Translations under genes and position numbers: made by a program
The notes under the pieces: model-generated
What the model was told of the DNA's origin: nothing
Database searches by the model: none
The model's input: the letters and a program-made list of their open reading frames with translations, nothing else
Assembly (NCBI GenBank): GCA_964567745.1
Contig: CAZMNY010000005.1
Coordinates: 209,697 to 273,696, forward strand
Source of the DNA: CAZMNY01 sp964567745
GTDB lineage: Bacteria; Planctomycetota; Planctomycetia; Pirellulales; Pirellulaceae
Length of the DNA stretch: 64,000 nucleotides
Direction of reading: 5' to 3'
Shown: piece by piece, positions 16,463 to 25,386 of the stretch
Layout: every line of letters begins with the position of its first letter
How positions within the stretch are numbered: the stretch's first letter is position 1

Positions 16463-19081
16463 ATGAAGCAGATTTCAAAACAACTTGCCCGCACCTTCTT
16501 GTTCGCTTTTCTGGTTGCATCAGGGCCAAACGTACTTGCAGCGGACGCCACGTTACTTTCGTGGACCGAATTACCCTCGGTTCCGGACGAGCTTGGTTTT
16601 GCCGGGCCGTTTGTCGGCGTTCACAACGATGCACTGATCGTCGCCGGTGGGGCGAACTTCCCCAAGCCCGTCTGGGAGAACGACAAAGTTTGGCGCGATC
16701 GCATCTTTGTGCTGACGAAGAATGGCGAGAGCTACGCCTGGAAGGACGGTGGCAAGCTGTCGCGTCCGACGGCCTATGGAGCGTCGGTCTCGACAAAATA
16801 CGGAGTCGTCTGTATGGGCGGCAACGACTCGAAAGAGACGTTTGATGAGGTCTTTCTTTTGAGCTGGGACTCAAAGACAGGCAAGCTGACGACAACAGAG
16901 TATCCTTCGTTGCCAAAGCCGTGTGCGTTTTCCGCAGCGACGATCATCGGGGATGTGATCTATTTGGCCGGTGGGCAAAGCGGCCAGTCACTCGAAACAG
17001 CCATGGCCAACTTCTGGGCGCTTGATCTCTCGAAGAAGTCGAGCAAAGAAGAGTTCGTTTGGAAAGAGCTGCCCGCGGTCCCAGGCCCGACGCGCGCGCT
17101 TAACCTGACCGTCAGCCAGCACAATGGCTACAACGATTGCGTGTATGTCATCAGCGGACGGCGGCAAGAAGGCAGCGCCGAAGATCGTGCCAGTTTCAGC
17201 TTTCTCAAAGATGTCTGGGAATTCAATCCATCAAAGAACCGTTGGCGAAGGCGAGCCGATGCGCCGCGTTGCGTGATGGCGGGAACGGGAATCGCCCTCG
17301 GGCAGAGTCACATTTTTGTGCTCGGCGGCGCCACAGAGAAGCTGTTCTTCAAGGGTAATGATCTCAAGGACGATCATCCCGGCTTCGTTAAGAAGTCGCT
17401 CGCATACCACACGATCACCGACACGTGGATCGAAGCCGGCGCGACGCCCGCCAACCACGTCACGACGATTGCCGTTAGATGGGGCGATGACCTTATCGTT
17501 CCGACCGGCGAAGTGCGGCCGCGAGTGCGCTCTGCGAAAGTGTTTCGCGTGTCTCCAATGCGGTCCGACCGTGGATTTGGGACGATCAATTACATCGTGC
17601 TGTTCGGGTACCTGCTGTCGATGGTTGGCGTGGGGATTTACTTCGCGCGAAAGAACAAGAACACCGACGATTACTTCCGAGGCGGAATGCACATTCCGTG
17701 GTGGGCTGCCGGCTGCAGCATTTTCGCGACGATGCTCAGTTCATTAACATTCACCGGCATTCCATCGAAGGCGTTTGCTCAGGACTGGGTGTACGCGATC
17801 GGAAATTTCATGATCCCAGTTGTGGCTATCATTGCCGTCTTTGTGGCGATGCCTTTCTTTCGCCGCATCGACGCCACGAGCGCGTATGAATACCTCGAAA
17901 AACGATTCAGCCGTCCCGTGAGACTGTTCGGCAGCGCCAGCTTCACACTGTTTCATATCTTTCGTATGGCCGTCGTCATGTCGCTAACGGGGCTGGCTCT
18001 TTCCGTTGCGACTCCCTTGACGCCGGCGCAATCCGTATTGTTGATGGGCATCCTGAGCATCACCTATTGCACGATGGGCGGCATCGAAGCGGTGATCTGG
18101 ACCGACACCATTCAAACGGTTGTGTTGATGGGCGGCGCGTTGCTGGCAAGCGGTCTGTTGGTCGCAGGCGTAGACGGCGGGGTGGGCGGCTTTTTGGGCG
18201 CGGCTGCCGACGCAGATAAATTTGCCATTGCCAATTTCCACTGGGATATTACCAGTAGTCAAATTGCGTTGTGGGTCATCATCGTCGGATCATTTGCTCA
18301 AAACATTTCGTCGTACACTGCTGATCAGGCTGTCGTGCAGCGTTACATGACCACGGCGGACCAGAAGCTCGCGGCGCGTTCGATTTGGACGAACGCCGTT
18401 CTGACAATCCCGGCGACTCTGCTGTTCTTCGGCATCGGTACGGCGCTATATGCGTTCTACCGATCCCATCCAGACAAGCTCGATCCAACGATTACAACCG
18501 ATCAGGTCTTCCCGCTGTTCATCGCTCGCGAGATGCCCATTGGCCTTGCCGGTTTGATCGTGGCGGGCGTCTTCGCGGCGGCTCAGTCAACCGTGTCGAC
18601 GAGCATGAACTCGACCGCGACCGCCATCGTGACGGATTTCATGAGACCGTTTCACGCGTGTAAAACGGAAGCCGGATACCTGACCGCAGCGCGACTCTGG
18701 ACGTTTCTGATCGGCGTCGTCGGGACGCTGTTCGGACTTGTCTTCGTCGACCCAGAAATTAAGTCGCTGTTTGACGCATTCATCAAAGTCATCGGTCTGT
18801 TCATGGGCGTGCTCGGCGGCTTGTTCGTTCTCGGCGCCGTCACGCGTCGAGCGAACGCGACAGGCGCAATGGCAGGCGCGGTCGTGGGCGCCGGCGTGAT
18901 GTTTTGTCTTTGGAGATTCACAGTCGTCAACGGCTACCTCTATACCGCCAGCGGCATCGGCAGCTGCGTCGTCGTCGGTCTCGCCGTCAGCCTGCTATCG
19001 GGCCGGCCCACGAACGACCTCACGGGGCTGACGATCTTCACGCTGCATAGTGCGTCGAAAAAGAGAAGCGGATTCGTTTAA
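16463..19081 (+). CDS. Kelch (NanM-like) - sodium:solute symporter fusion
   Basis: 872 residues from ATG 16463, preceded by GGAAG at 16445-16449 and followed by a signal peptide (MKQISKQLARTFLFAFLVAS). Residues ~30-360 are a six-bladed Kelch propeller like N-acetylneuraminate epimerase: LIVAGGANFP, VVCMGGNDSK, IYLAGGQSG, VYVISGRRQE, IFVLGGATEK, LIVPTGEVRP. Residues ~375-870 form a sodium:solute symporter of about 13 membrane helices (NYIVLFGYLLSMVGVGIYFA; DDYFRGGMHIPWWAAGCSIF; a Na+-site-like TFTGIPSKAF). The propeller should sit in the periplasm and might bind or epimerise the sugar before uptake. Sialic acid is the best guess from the NanM resemblance, with a BNR sialidase gene 18 kb away, but no sialic acid lyase or kinase is seen. 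The gene stands alone. Confidence 0.88.
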   Translation: MKQISKQLARTFLFAFLVASGPNVLAADATLLSWTELPSVPDELGFAGPFVGVHNDALIVAGGANFPKPVWENDKVWRDRIFVLTKNGESYAWKDGGKLSRPTAYGASVSTKYGVVCMGGNDSKETFDEVFLLSWDSKTGKLTTTEYPSLPKPCAFSAATIIGDVIYLAGGQSGQSLETAMANFWALDLSKKSSKEEFVWKELPAVPGPTRALNLTVSQHNGYNDCVYVISGRRQEGSAEDRASFSFLKDVWEFNPSKNRWRRRADAPRCVMAGTGIALGQSHIFVLGGATEKLFFKGNDLKDDHPGFVKKSLAYHTITDTWIEAGATPANHVTTIAVRWGDDLIVPTGEVRPRVRSAKVFRVSPMRSDRGFGTINYIVLFGYLLSMVGVGIYFARKNKNTDDYFRGGMHIPWWAAGCSIFATMLSSLTFTGIPSKAFAQDWVYAIGNFMIPVVAIIAVFVAMPFFRRIDATSAYEYLEKRFSRPVRLFGSASFTLFHIFRMAVVMSLTGLALSVATPLTPAQSVLLMGILSITYCTMGGIEAVIWTDTIQTVVLMGGALLASGLLVAGVDGGVGGFLGAAADADKFAIANFHWDITSSQIALWVIIVGSFAQNISSYTADQAVVQRYMTTADQKLAARSIWTNAVLTIPATLLFFGIGTALYAFYRSHPDKLDPTITTDQVFPLFIAREMPIGLAGLIVAGVFAAAQSTVSTSMNSTATAIVTDFMRPFHACKTEAGYLTAARLWTFLIGVVGTLFGLVFVDPEIKSLFDAFIKVIGLFMGVLGGLFVLGAVTRRANATGAMAGAVVGAGVMFCLWRFTVVNGYLYTASGIGSCVVVGLAVSLLSGRPTNDLTGLTIFTLHSASKKRSGFV

Positions 19082-19150
19082 CCCGTCGCCGCAGGGCAAG
19101 GCTTTGATTAGCGGATTCGTCTTTGCGCGCTTCGCGTCTTAACACGCCAC

Positions 19151-19189
19151 CACGTCTCGCTCATGCCTGGAAGCGACGAGCGAGACGTG
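19151..19189. terminator. long hairpin downstream of the symporter gene
   Basis: CACGTCTCGCTC and GAGCGAGACGTG are perfectly complementary over 12 bp with a 15-base loop, 70 bases after the symporter stop. There is no U-run, so it is either a terminator or RNA-stabilising structure between convergent genes. Confidence 0.4.
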
Positions 19190-19491
19190 TTGAGCTGTGC
19201 AAAAAGGAGAGAGTTCGTTCTTGCGTTACTGGGCGAGAGCAAGAGCGGTTAGTCGGCACTGGTCTTCAGACGCGTCTCAAACGACTGAGCGAGTTTGAAT
19301 GGCGCCGGTGACTCGATCTAGTATCTTAGCCCAACCCTGCTGAACTTCACGAAGAACACGATCGAGTTCCGGGCTATCGGTATCGATGAGAGTCTTAAAC
19401 AACTTGAACTCACTCCACTGCGGCTGGAAACCCCAGCCACGAGTGTCGTCGGTGAATCAGATTAGCCGCTAAACAGCTTTGCCACCCGACT

Positions 19492-19530
19492 AGACCCCAA
19501 CGAGCTTGCTCGTTCCGGTGAATGAGATTC
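19492..19530 (+). repeat. dispersed intergenic palindromic repeat, copy 2
   Basis: Reads AGACCCCAACGAGCTTGCTC then GTTCCGGTGAATGAGATT. The core AACGAGCTTGCTCGTT is a perfect inverted repeat. It lies 21 bases downstream of the protease gene's stop codon, facing the symporter gene. Confidence 0.7.
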
Positions 19531-19550
19531 ACCGCTAAGGAAACACGCAG

Positions 19551-21425
19551 CTACGGATGGAGCTCATCGCGCAAGGCGGTGATCAGGCCGAACAGATCGA
19601 GTAGACCGACTTCGTTGTCGTTATCGAAATCGCAGAGCAAACCGGCTGGCGTCGTCTCGCCATGCGTCGCGCGTCGGTAGTAGTCAATGGCGAGAAACAC
19701 ATCGACTGACGTCAGCGCGCCGTCGCGGTTGACGTCTTCCGGATAGCTTTGATTATGATGCGGGCTCGGCGCATCAACGGGTTCGCCTTCCGCGACAGGC
19801 GTTTTGACCGGCGTCTTGGTCCAGAACCAAAGGTCCGGTTGAGTCCACGGCGGCAGCGGCACGTTGACCACTGGGTTTGTCTTCGGCGGCATCGGCGTCG
19901 GGAGAATGACAGGATCGGTGACGCCCGTGGTCGTCGGTCGGCAGAAATTGGGATCGGCGCCGGCATTCGCGCACGGCAACAGCGGAGTCAACGTGGTATC
20001 GACGACGAGAGGACCAATTGGGAACGTCGTCGAGTTGATTTGCAGTCCGTACTCCAGCTCGTGGTCGACCTCGCCCTCGGCCGATCCGGTTTGGAAATCG
20101 ACGCGGTAGTCGCCTGCCGGCAGAAGCACAGCGAGGCTCGATCGAGTTTCGCCTGGAGTCGTCGCGAGTTTAAGCACGTCCTCGCCATCGACATCGTACA
20201 AGACAGCCCAAACAACCGCGTTCGACTCTTCCCCGACGGGTTTCACTTCGAGAACGAAATGAGCCAACTTGGTCGTTTCAACTCGTACCGCCTGCGTTCG
20301 CGATGGCTCACCGACCGTCAACTTGCCGGACGTCAATTCATCCAGCTCGACGTCGCCCATGGAGAATGCCGCCTCGAGCTCGTATCCGCCGGTGGCGAGC
20401 GTGTCAGCGGCTGGAACCGCCGCGCGGACGCTGACATAAAATGCGTCTTCAGGTTTGGCGTCGCCAGTTTGCAGTATGATAACTCCGTCGCCGTTGGCGA
20501 TGATCGTCGCATCGACCTCTTCACCGCGTTCATCGTGAATCGCCACTCGCGGCATAAGCGAGTCGCCGACATCGGTGCGAACGATGACGGTCAACGTCTC
20601 GAGATCTTCGACTCGCGCCGTCGATGGGCCGAGCTGAAAAAAGTCGACGTCGTTCGCTGCGTCGATGCGTCCGTTTGTTTCGTACTGTGTCGCGTTCTCG
20701 GCAATGGGTTGAACTTGCACGGCGTTCGCGTTGACGTACTCATCGTTGTCGTGTTTGTTCTCATCATCATCATCATCATCGTCGGTTGAACCAGACGGAT
20801 CCGGACCTTCGATGCGCATCTCGTAGAGATCGTGAATATTGTCGATGTCGGCAGCAGTCGGAACAACGGAGTCGGGAATGCCATGCGTGAACATGGGCGA
20901 GAGCGGATCGGTGCTGTGAGTCAATCCGAAGACATGTCCCGCTTCGTGCAATGCGATCGCGTAAAGGTCGGTCAAACTGTCGACGGCTTGGTCGCCGTTG
21001 AACAAGACGTCGCCCGCCCATGTCCCTGAGACGACTGCGGTATGAGGCGCTGAGATGGCAATGACTTCGCCGGACAACGGCACGGCGCCGACTCGAATAT
21101 CACCAAACCGCGAATCCCCTTGCGTGGGTCCGGTCGCACCAAACTCGTCGCCCGAATCGTCGACAACAGTAATGCCTATATTGGCAAGCGCGCCCCAGGT
21201 GCGGAAAGCTCGAACGATTTCATCTTGCCACTGACTTGCCTCGCCCAACGATGTGAAGTGGTCTTCCAGCACGTTTTCATGTCCCGCGATGTCCGTGCCG
21301 TTTGGAGCAAAGCTAATCGTCAACGACTCCGGGCTAGGCCACGCAAGTCCTTCCGCATGAAGCACAACTCGAGTCTCGAGTCGCTCGAACTCGAGTCGCC
21401 GATTACGTTTTCTTTTTGTTCGCAT
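19551..21425 (-). CDS. secreted matrixin-type metalloprotease with dockerin domain
   Basis: 624 residues. The N-terminus (basic run, then LEFERLETRVVLHAEG) is the LExRxVL-type leader of many large planctomycete exported proteins. A zinc-metalloprotease domain spans ~25-210 with the metzincin signature HEAGHVFGLTH (H160, E161, H164, H170) and a downstream Met (SPMF) for the Met-turn. An Asp-rich linker (seven consecutive Asp, about 218-224) leads to two beta-rich regions resembling pre-peptidase C-terminal domains (ATQYETNGRIDAANDVDFFQ, VIILQTGDAKPEDAFYVSVR). The C-terminus carries a dockerin type I pair of calcium loops (DVNRDGALTSVDVFLAID and DFDNDNEVGLLDLFGLI). The start codon lies 3 bases after the kinase stop, making it the third gene of the sigma-kinase operon; expression of the protease is thus probably tied to that signalling unit. 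Confidence 0.88.
   Translation of the reverse strand: MRTKRKRNRRLEFERLETRVVLHAEGLAWPSPESLTISFAPNGTDIAGHENVLEDHFTSLGEASQWQDEIVRAFRTWGALANIGITVVDDSGDEFGATGPTQGDSRFGDIRVGAVPLSGEVIAISAPHTAVVSGTWAGDVLFNGDQAVDSLTDLYAIALHEAGHVFGLTHSTDPLSPMFTHGIPDSVVPTAADIDNIHDLYEMRIEGPDPSGSTDDDDDDDENKHDNDEYVNANAVQVQPIAENATQYETNGRIDAANDVDFFQLGPSTARVEDLETLTVIVRTDVGDSLMPRVAIHDERGEEVDATIIANGDGVIILQTGDAKPEDAFYVSVRAAVPAADTLATGGYELEAAFSMGDVELDELTSGKLTVGEPSRTQAVRVETTKLAHFVLEVKPVGEESNAVVWAVLYDVDGEDVLKLATTPGETRSSLAVLLPAGDYRVDFQTGSAEGEVDHELEYGLQINSTTFPIGPLVVDTTLTPLLPCANAGADPNFCRPTTTGVTDPVILPTPMPPKTNPVVNVPLPPWTQPDLWFWTKTPVKTPVAEGEPVDAPSPHHNQSYPEDVNRDGALTSVDVFLAIDYYRRATHGETTPAGLLCDFDNDNEVGLLDLFGLITALRDELHP
19769..19797. repeat. 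29-base segment identical to 14029-14057
   Basis: Encodes VAEGEPVDA on the minus strand, in the linker just before the dockerin domain, in the same frame as in the DUF1553 gene. Confidence 0.85.
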
Positions 21426-21428
21426 TGG

Positions 21429-24400
21429 TCAGTCCTTCTGTTCACGTTCTCGCAAGATAGAGCGAGCGGCCGCAAGCAACTGCTGAAACTCTTTGTTTGT
21501 ACGAAGCAAATCTAGATCGGTGTCGGTTGCGGCGATGGACGCATAGGACAGGTCTACTTTGATCGCCCGATGAATGAAAGGCAAGGGCGAAATCGGGACT
21601 TCCGCAAACTCGTCGTCTTGCCGTTCTGGCGACTCGGCGCTACCTTGCTGTTGCAACAGCGCTAATGAACAACCTACACGATAAACGACTGCTGGGTCCG
21701 TCGAATTTAGAAGCGTTTTTACGTCACGCAACGCTTTGATTTTGAGATTCAATCTCGATGCGAGCACCGCGCGATTGGCGCGCGATAAATCGTAGTCGTT
21801 AATAGCCACAATTCGGTCCATCGCGTCCAAAGCTTGCTCCGGCTGATCGAGTTGTTCGGCCGCGACGTAGGCAATGTTTTGCAGTGCGGTTGTTGAGTTG
21901 GGATTCAGCAGCAAGGCTGCGGTGAAGTCGTCGACCGCCCCGCCAATGTCGCCGGATCGAAGCCGTGCGACTCCGCGCGCGACCCAGCCGTCTTCGTCCA
22001 TGGGGCGGTGTTTCATAGCGCGATCCAGGTCGTCACTGACGCCCGCCAAACTCATCGCCTGACGAAATTGCGCTCGCACAAGATAGGGACGAACCGAGTT
22101 GGACGCTCTGCTAATCGCGGCATTGATATCTTCCATCGCCAGCTCGCGCTCCTCGAGACGCCAGCGGGCAAGCGCGCGATTGACGAAGGCGATCGTATCG
22201 GGCGATGCTTCAATCACCTTGGTGAGATCACGAGCGGCCGCGGCAAAGCGTTGCTGTTGATGAAGGATGACGCCGCGGTACAAAAAGGCATCGATGAAAT
22301 CCGGCCGCATCGCAGTGCATACCGTAAAACAACTTTCGGCCGCCGCCCACCGACTCTGCTGCAAATTGCAGACGCCCAGTGAAAACCAGGCGGGCAGATA
22401 GTCGGGTCGCTGGTTCGTGATCTGTTCGAGCTGTAGGCGGGCGGAATGAAGCTCGCCGGTCGATGCGGTTTCGATGGCGAACAAGTAGCGATCGAGGTGA
22501 TCATCCGTTGGCGCGATCTCGGCCGCCTCGCGAGACAGGCGAGCTTGCCGCTGGTCACCCATCACGCCGAGAATCCGGGCCCGCTGACTCAACGCCGCTT
22601 TGGCGAAACCTTCGGCGAGCTGATTGTGATCGAGCGCCGAACGAAAAAGCGTTTGTCGGTCTGGACCGGCGGGCAAGTTCACGGCCAGTTGCGACTTGCC
22701 GGTGGCGATCAAGTAATGCAGCTCGTTTACCGCGCGTTCGTCGCGCCGTTGTTCGTCCGCCGAGGCTGCGCTTGCCAACGGCTCAAGTTGTAGCGCCCGT
22801 TCGGCCTCGTCGATGGTGCGCGCTAGACCGGCGCCGGCCAGCGGGTTGAGCCCCAGCGCCAATCGCGAACTGGCGAGCGACTCTTGCCTTGACGTCAGGA
22901 GTTGCCGTGTTGCTTGACGCTCGATGCGTTGCCCACGCGCGTACCAGGACGTGGTGACAACGGCGAGCACGACGATCATGGCGGCGGCGACCGATGTGGC
23001 GGACGTCAGTCGCGGATGTCGGCGACGCCATTTTTGCCAGCGCTCGCGCCACGAGGTGTTTGGGGCCCAGCGAAGCGGTCTGTCGCGAAGATGCAAACTG
23101 AGGTCTTGCTCTAACTGTTCGGCGGATTCATAGCGAGACGCGGGGTCGGGTTGGAGGCACTTGGAAACAATCGAAGTTAAGGCGGGCGACGTCGTCGTTT
23201 CTCCAATCTTCAATTGGTCCGGCGACTCTTGACGGTCAAGGATCATCTGGCGAATCGCGTCATCCTGCGTTCCTCGGCGAACGGGGAAAGGAAGTTCGCC
23301 GCACAGTAACTCATGAAGAATCACGCCGAGCGAAAAAATATCGCACTTGGCGTTTGGCCGCGAGTTGACGTCGAGCAGACTCTCGACGTGCTCGGGCGCC
23401 ATGTAGGGGAGCGTTCCACCCGCCTTTCGCGCGGCCTGTGTATCGGCCGGTCGTACGGCGAGATTGAAGTCGAGGATTAGCGGTTGACCTTCGTCCGCAA
23501 GCAAGATGTTGGCGGGCTTCAAATCGCAGTGAATCAAACCAAGTTGGTGAGCATGAGCGAGGCCGCCGGCAACTTTCATTACGATCCACGATGCCGCTTG
23601 GTCGAGCGGCATGCCTCGAATCGCCGGCCATGGATGGTGGTCTCGCCTCTCGTCCCGTTCGTCGCCGGGCTCTTTCGCGATCGATTCTGATTCAGTGGCG
23701 CCGACGTCGAGCGTCGAGTCAATTCCTCGCTCAAGCGTGCTCAATAACGCGGCACCGGATTTCGGCGCCTTGGAGGATCGCATTCTCGTGATCGCGTCGT
23801 GCAGCGTATTGGCGCCGAGAAACGGCATGCAGACCAACTGCAATCCGTCGACGCAATGAACCGAATAGATCGGCACAATGTTGGTGTGCTGCATTTGCGC
23901 GAGAACAAGCGGTTCATCACTTGTCGTCGGAGTGACTTTAAGAGCGACGTAGCGGTTCGCAAGATCGCCTTGTTTGGCGAGGTAGACTCGCCCAAACGCG
24001 CCGCGTCCCAATTCGCCGACAAGCTCGAAGTCAACGAGTCTCTTGCCGACTCGAGGCATTTCGCGACGAACATTGGCGCCTTGCGGATTCATGTCCAAGC
24101 GTGTTGCAGATATTTCCGCCGAGTCATCGAGATCGGCGCTCAGGTCGGCCGCCACTAAACTTGAGCCGACTGCGACGTCTTGCCAACTGGAAGTGTCGAT
24201 TCGAAATCGAGTGGAGAATTCGGCAGGATCTACAGCTTCACCCAATCTGCGTCGCATGCGGTACTCTTCAAACGCCAGCGACTGCAAGCTGCTGGCGGAG
24301 CTAAGCACGCGCGGAAAACGATCGCGAAACTGTTCAACACTTTTTCTTTCGCCCGCATTCCAGCACCACTCCATATCGACTCGCATCAACTCGAGCATCG

Positions 24401-24533
24401 TCGACTCAAAACCGTCTTCATTCGAACTTGGCGCGAACGAGGCAAAATCGACGGCTTCGCCAGCACAGCGGGCGGCTTCGTACCGATCAATGCAAATCTC
24501 TTGTTCGTGCGTAAGCTCGAATTTCATGATCAT
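21429..24533 (-). CDS. membrane Ser/Thr protein kinase with C-terminal TPR domain
   Basis: 1034 residues. The ATG at 24533 overlaps the sigma factor stop as ATGA, which decides the start. An N-terminal ~165-residue region precedes the kinase domain: Gly-rich loop GELGRGAFGRVYLAKQ (173-188), VALKV with Lys199, catalytic loop HCDLKPANILL (335-345; HCD in place of HRD), metal motif DFN (355-357) in place of DFG, and MAPEH. About 60 extra, charged residues lie between hinge and helix E (around 245-305). One transmembrane helix follows near 515-540 (AAAMIVVLAVVTTSWYARG). The remainder is an array of tetratricopeptide repeats (for example DYLPAWFSLGVCNLQQSRW, DAFLYRGVILHQQQRFAAA). HCD and DFN variants retain Asp and Asn side chains; I think they recur in planctomycete kinases of this type, so activity is plausible. 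Probably relays a signal to the cotranscribed sigma factor. Confidence 0.92.
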   Translation of the reverse strand: MIMKFELTHEQEICIDRYEAARCAGEAVDFASFAPSSNEDGFESTMLELMRVDMEWCWNAGERKSVEQFRDRFPRVLSSASSLQSLAFEEYRMRRRLGEAVDPAEFSTRFRIDTSSWQDVAVGSSLVAADLSADLDDSAEISATRLDMNPQGANVRREMPRVGKRLVDFELVGELGRGAFGRVYLAKQGDLANRYVALKVTPTTSDEPLVLAQMQHTNIVPIYSVHCVDGLQLVCMPFLGANTLHDAITRMRSSKAPKSGAALLSTLERGIDSTLDVGATESESIAKEPGDERDERRDHHPWPAIRGMPLDQAASWIVMKVAGGLAHAHQLGLIHCDLKPANILLADEGQPLILDFNLAVRPADTQAARKAGGTLPYMAPEHVESLLDVNSRPNAKCDIFSLGVILHELLCGELPFPVRRGTQDDAIRQMILDRQESPDQLKIGETTTSPALTSIVSKCLQPDPASRYESAEQLEQDLSLHLRDRPLRWAPNTSWRERWQKWRRRHPRLTSATSVAAAMIVVLAVVTTSWYARGQRIERQATRQLLTSRQESLASSRLALGLNPLAGAGLARTIDEAERALQLEPLASAASADEQRRDERAVNELHYLIATGKSQLAVNLPAGPDRQTLFRSALDHNQLAEGFAKAALSQRARILGVMGDQRQARLSREAAEIAPTDDHLDRYLFAIETASTGELHSARLQLEQITNQRPDYLPAWFSLGVCNLQQSRWAAAESCFTVCTAMRPDFIDAFLYRGVILHQQQRFAAAARDLTKVIEASPDTIAFVNRALARWRLEERELAMEDINAAISRASNSVRPYLVRAQFRQAMSLAGVSDDLDRAMKHRPMDEDGWVARGVARLRSGDIGGAVDDFTAALLLNPNSTTALQNIAYVAAEQLDQPEQALDAMDRIVAINDYDLSRANRAVLASRLNLKIKALRDVKTLLNSTDPAVVYRVGCSLALLQQQGSAESPERQDDEFAEVPISPLPFIHRAIKVDLSYASIAATDTDLDLLRTNKEFQQLLAAARSILREREQKD

Positions 24534-25144
24534 GATTCCGCGCTCATGGCGCTTGCCAGTTTGCGTCGGAAACTCTGCAGGACCCGTTCCACTGTGCGAA
24601 GCGACCGACCGGTCAGCTCGGAAATCGCATTCATATCGTTTCCTTCGATGCGATACATGATCATTTTTCGGTTGGCTTCGGGCGCGTCGTGGAGAAGATC
24701 GTCGATCGTCATTTGCAGCAATCGAAACGCCTGTTCATCGAGTCGAGAACCGGAGGCGCTGGGATAGAAAAGGGAGGTGGTCGCCTCCACATTCCGCTTC
24801 GCAGCTCGATGAAATGCTCCCAACTTCCGAATCTTGTTAAGCGTGATCACCAGCAATAGCTTCCATAATTCCTCACCTTCCGGCACATCGTAATGCCCGG
24901 AAGCAGCTCGCCGAAAGAAAGTGCGAAAGACAGATTGCACGACGTCGTCCGGATCAAATCGGGCAGCCAAGACGTCGCTCGTCTGCGACTTGGCCAACGT
25001 TTTCAGACGCGTCGAATATTTCACGTAGAGTTCGGTCGCCGCGTTTTCCTCGCCCTCGCAGAAACGGCGCAGCAATTCGCCGTCCGCTGGTCCGCCGAGT
25101 GGGAAATCATCGTCCAGGGATTCGGGGTCTGGGGCGCTGTTCAT
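24530..25144 (-). CDS. ECF-family RNA polymerase sigma factor (planctomycete type)
   Basis: 204 residues from ATG 25144 (MNSAPDPESLDDD). Region 2 is visible in LLRRFCEGEENAATELYVKY and LAARFDPDDVVQSVFRTFFR, the core-binding and -10 recognition segments; region 4 ends the protein as MNAISELTGRSLRTVERVLQ SFRRKL-type helix-turn-helix. The length and the DPDDVVQSVFRTFF motif fit planctomycete-specific ECF sigma factors that are usually encoded next to Ser/Thr kinases instead of classical anti-sigma factors. First gene of an operon: its stop overlaps the kinase start by ATGA, and the protease gene follows. No anti-sigma gene is present, so control by the kinase is the likely model. The gene is divergent from the cytochrome c peroxidase gene across a 240-base region. 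Confidence 0.92.
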   Translation of the reverse strand: MNSAPDPESLDDDFPLGGPADGELLRRFCEGEENAATELYVKYSTRLKTLAKSQTSDVLAARFDPDDVVQSVFRTFFRRAASGHYDVPEGEELWKLLLVITLNKIRKLGAFHRAAKRNVEATTSLFYPSASGSRLDEQAFRLLQMTIDDLLHDAPEANRKMIMYRIEGNDMNAISELTGRSLRTVERVLQSFRRKLASAMSAES

Positions 25145-25374
25145 GATATTACGTCTCGATGATCTGCCTGGAAAAAGCAAAAAAGCCTTAATTGTCCGCG
25201 AGAAACATCAATTCTCCGCGCTATTTGGCGGCTTCATGGCCGCAATCCGACTACATTATTATGACTACAAATGGTACGGCGTGTTGCGGAAATCTGTTTT
25301 CTCCGCCAAGGAGCTAACATTTCACCTCTCCGCCTCGTTCTTCGTGCCTCACTCTACTTATCTCATTCCTCATT

Positions 25375-25379
25375 GGAGG
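25375..25379 (+). promoter_or_regulatory. ribosome binding site that fixes a GTG start
   Basis: GGAGG lies 7 bases before GTG 25387 in TTGGAGGATTTGCAGTG, supporting the unusual GTG start of the peroxidase gene. Confidence 0.6.
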
Positions 25380-25386
25380 ATTTGCA

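Larger units (their letters stand above)
19082..19550. other. intergenic region between convergent genes
   Basis: About 470 bases with no convincing gene. It contains a 12 bp perfect hairpin near 19151 and one full copy of the dispersed palindromic repeat at 19492; a degenerate repeat tail (CGGTGAATCAGATTAGCCGC) precedes it at about 19450-19470. Confidence 0.5.

Noticed and set aside
20765..20787. ATC/TCA microsatellite as a regulatory or phase-variable repeat
   Set aside because: It encodes a poly-Asp linker in frame; length changes by triplets would only alter linker length, so phase switching is unlikely.
19749..20789. 346-codon plus-strand open frame ending in a hydrophobic Ile/Val run
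   Set aside because: It is antisense to the protease/dockerin gene; the terminal Ile/Val run is the complement of the poly-Asp linker codons.
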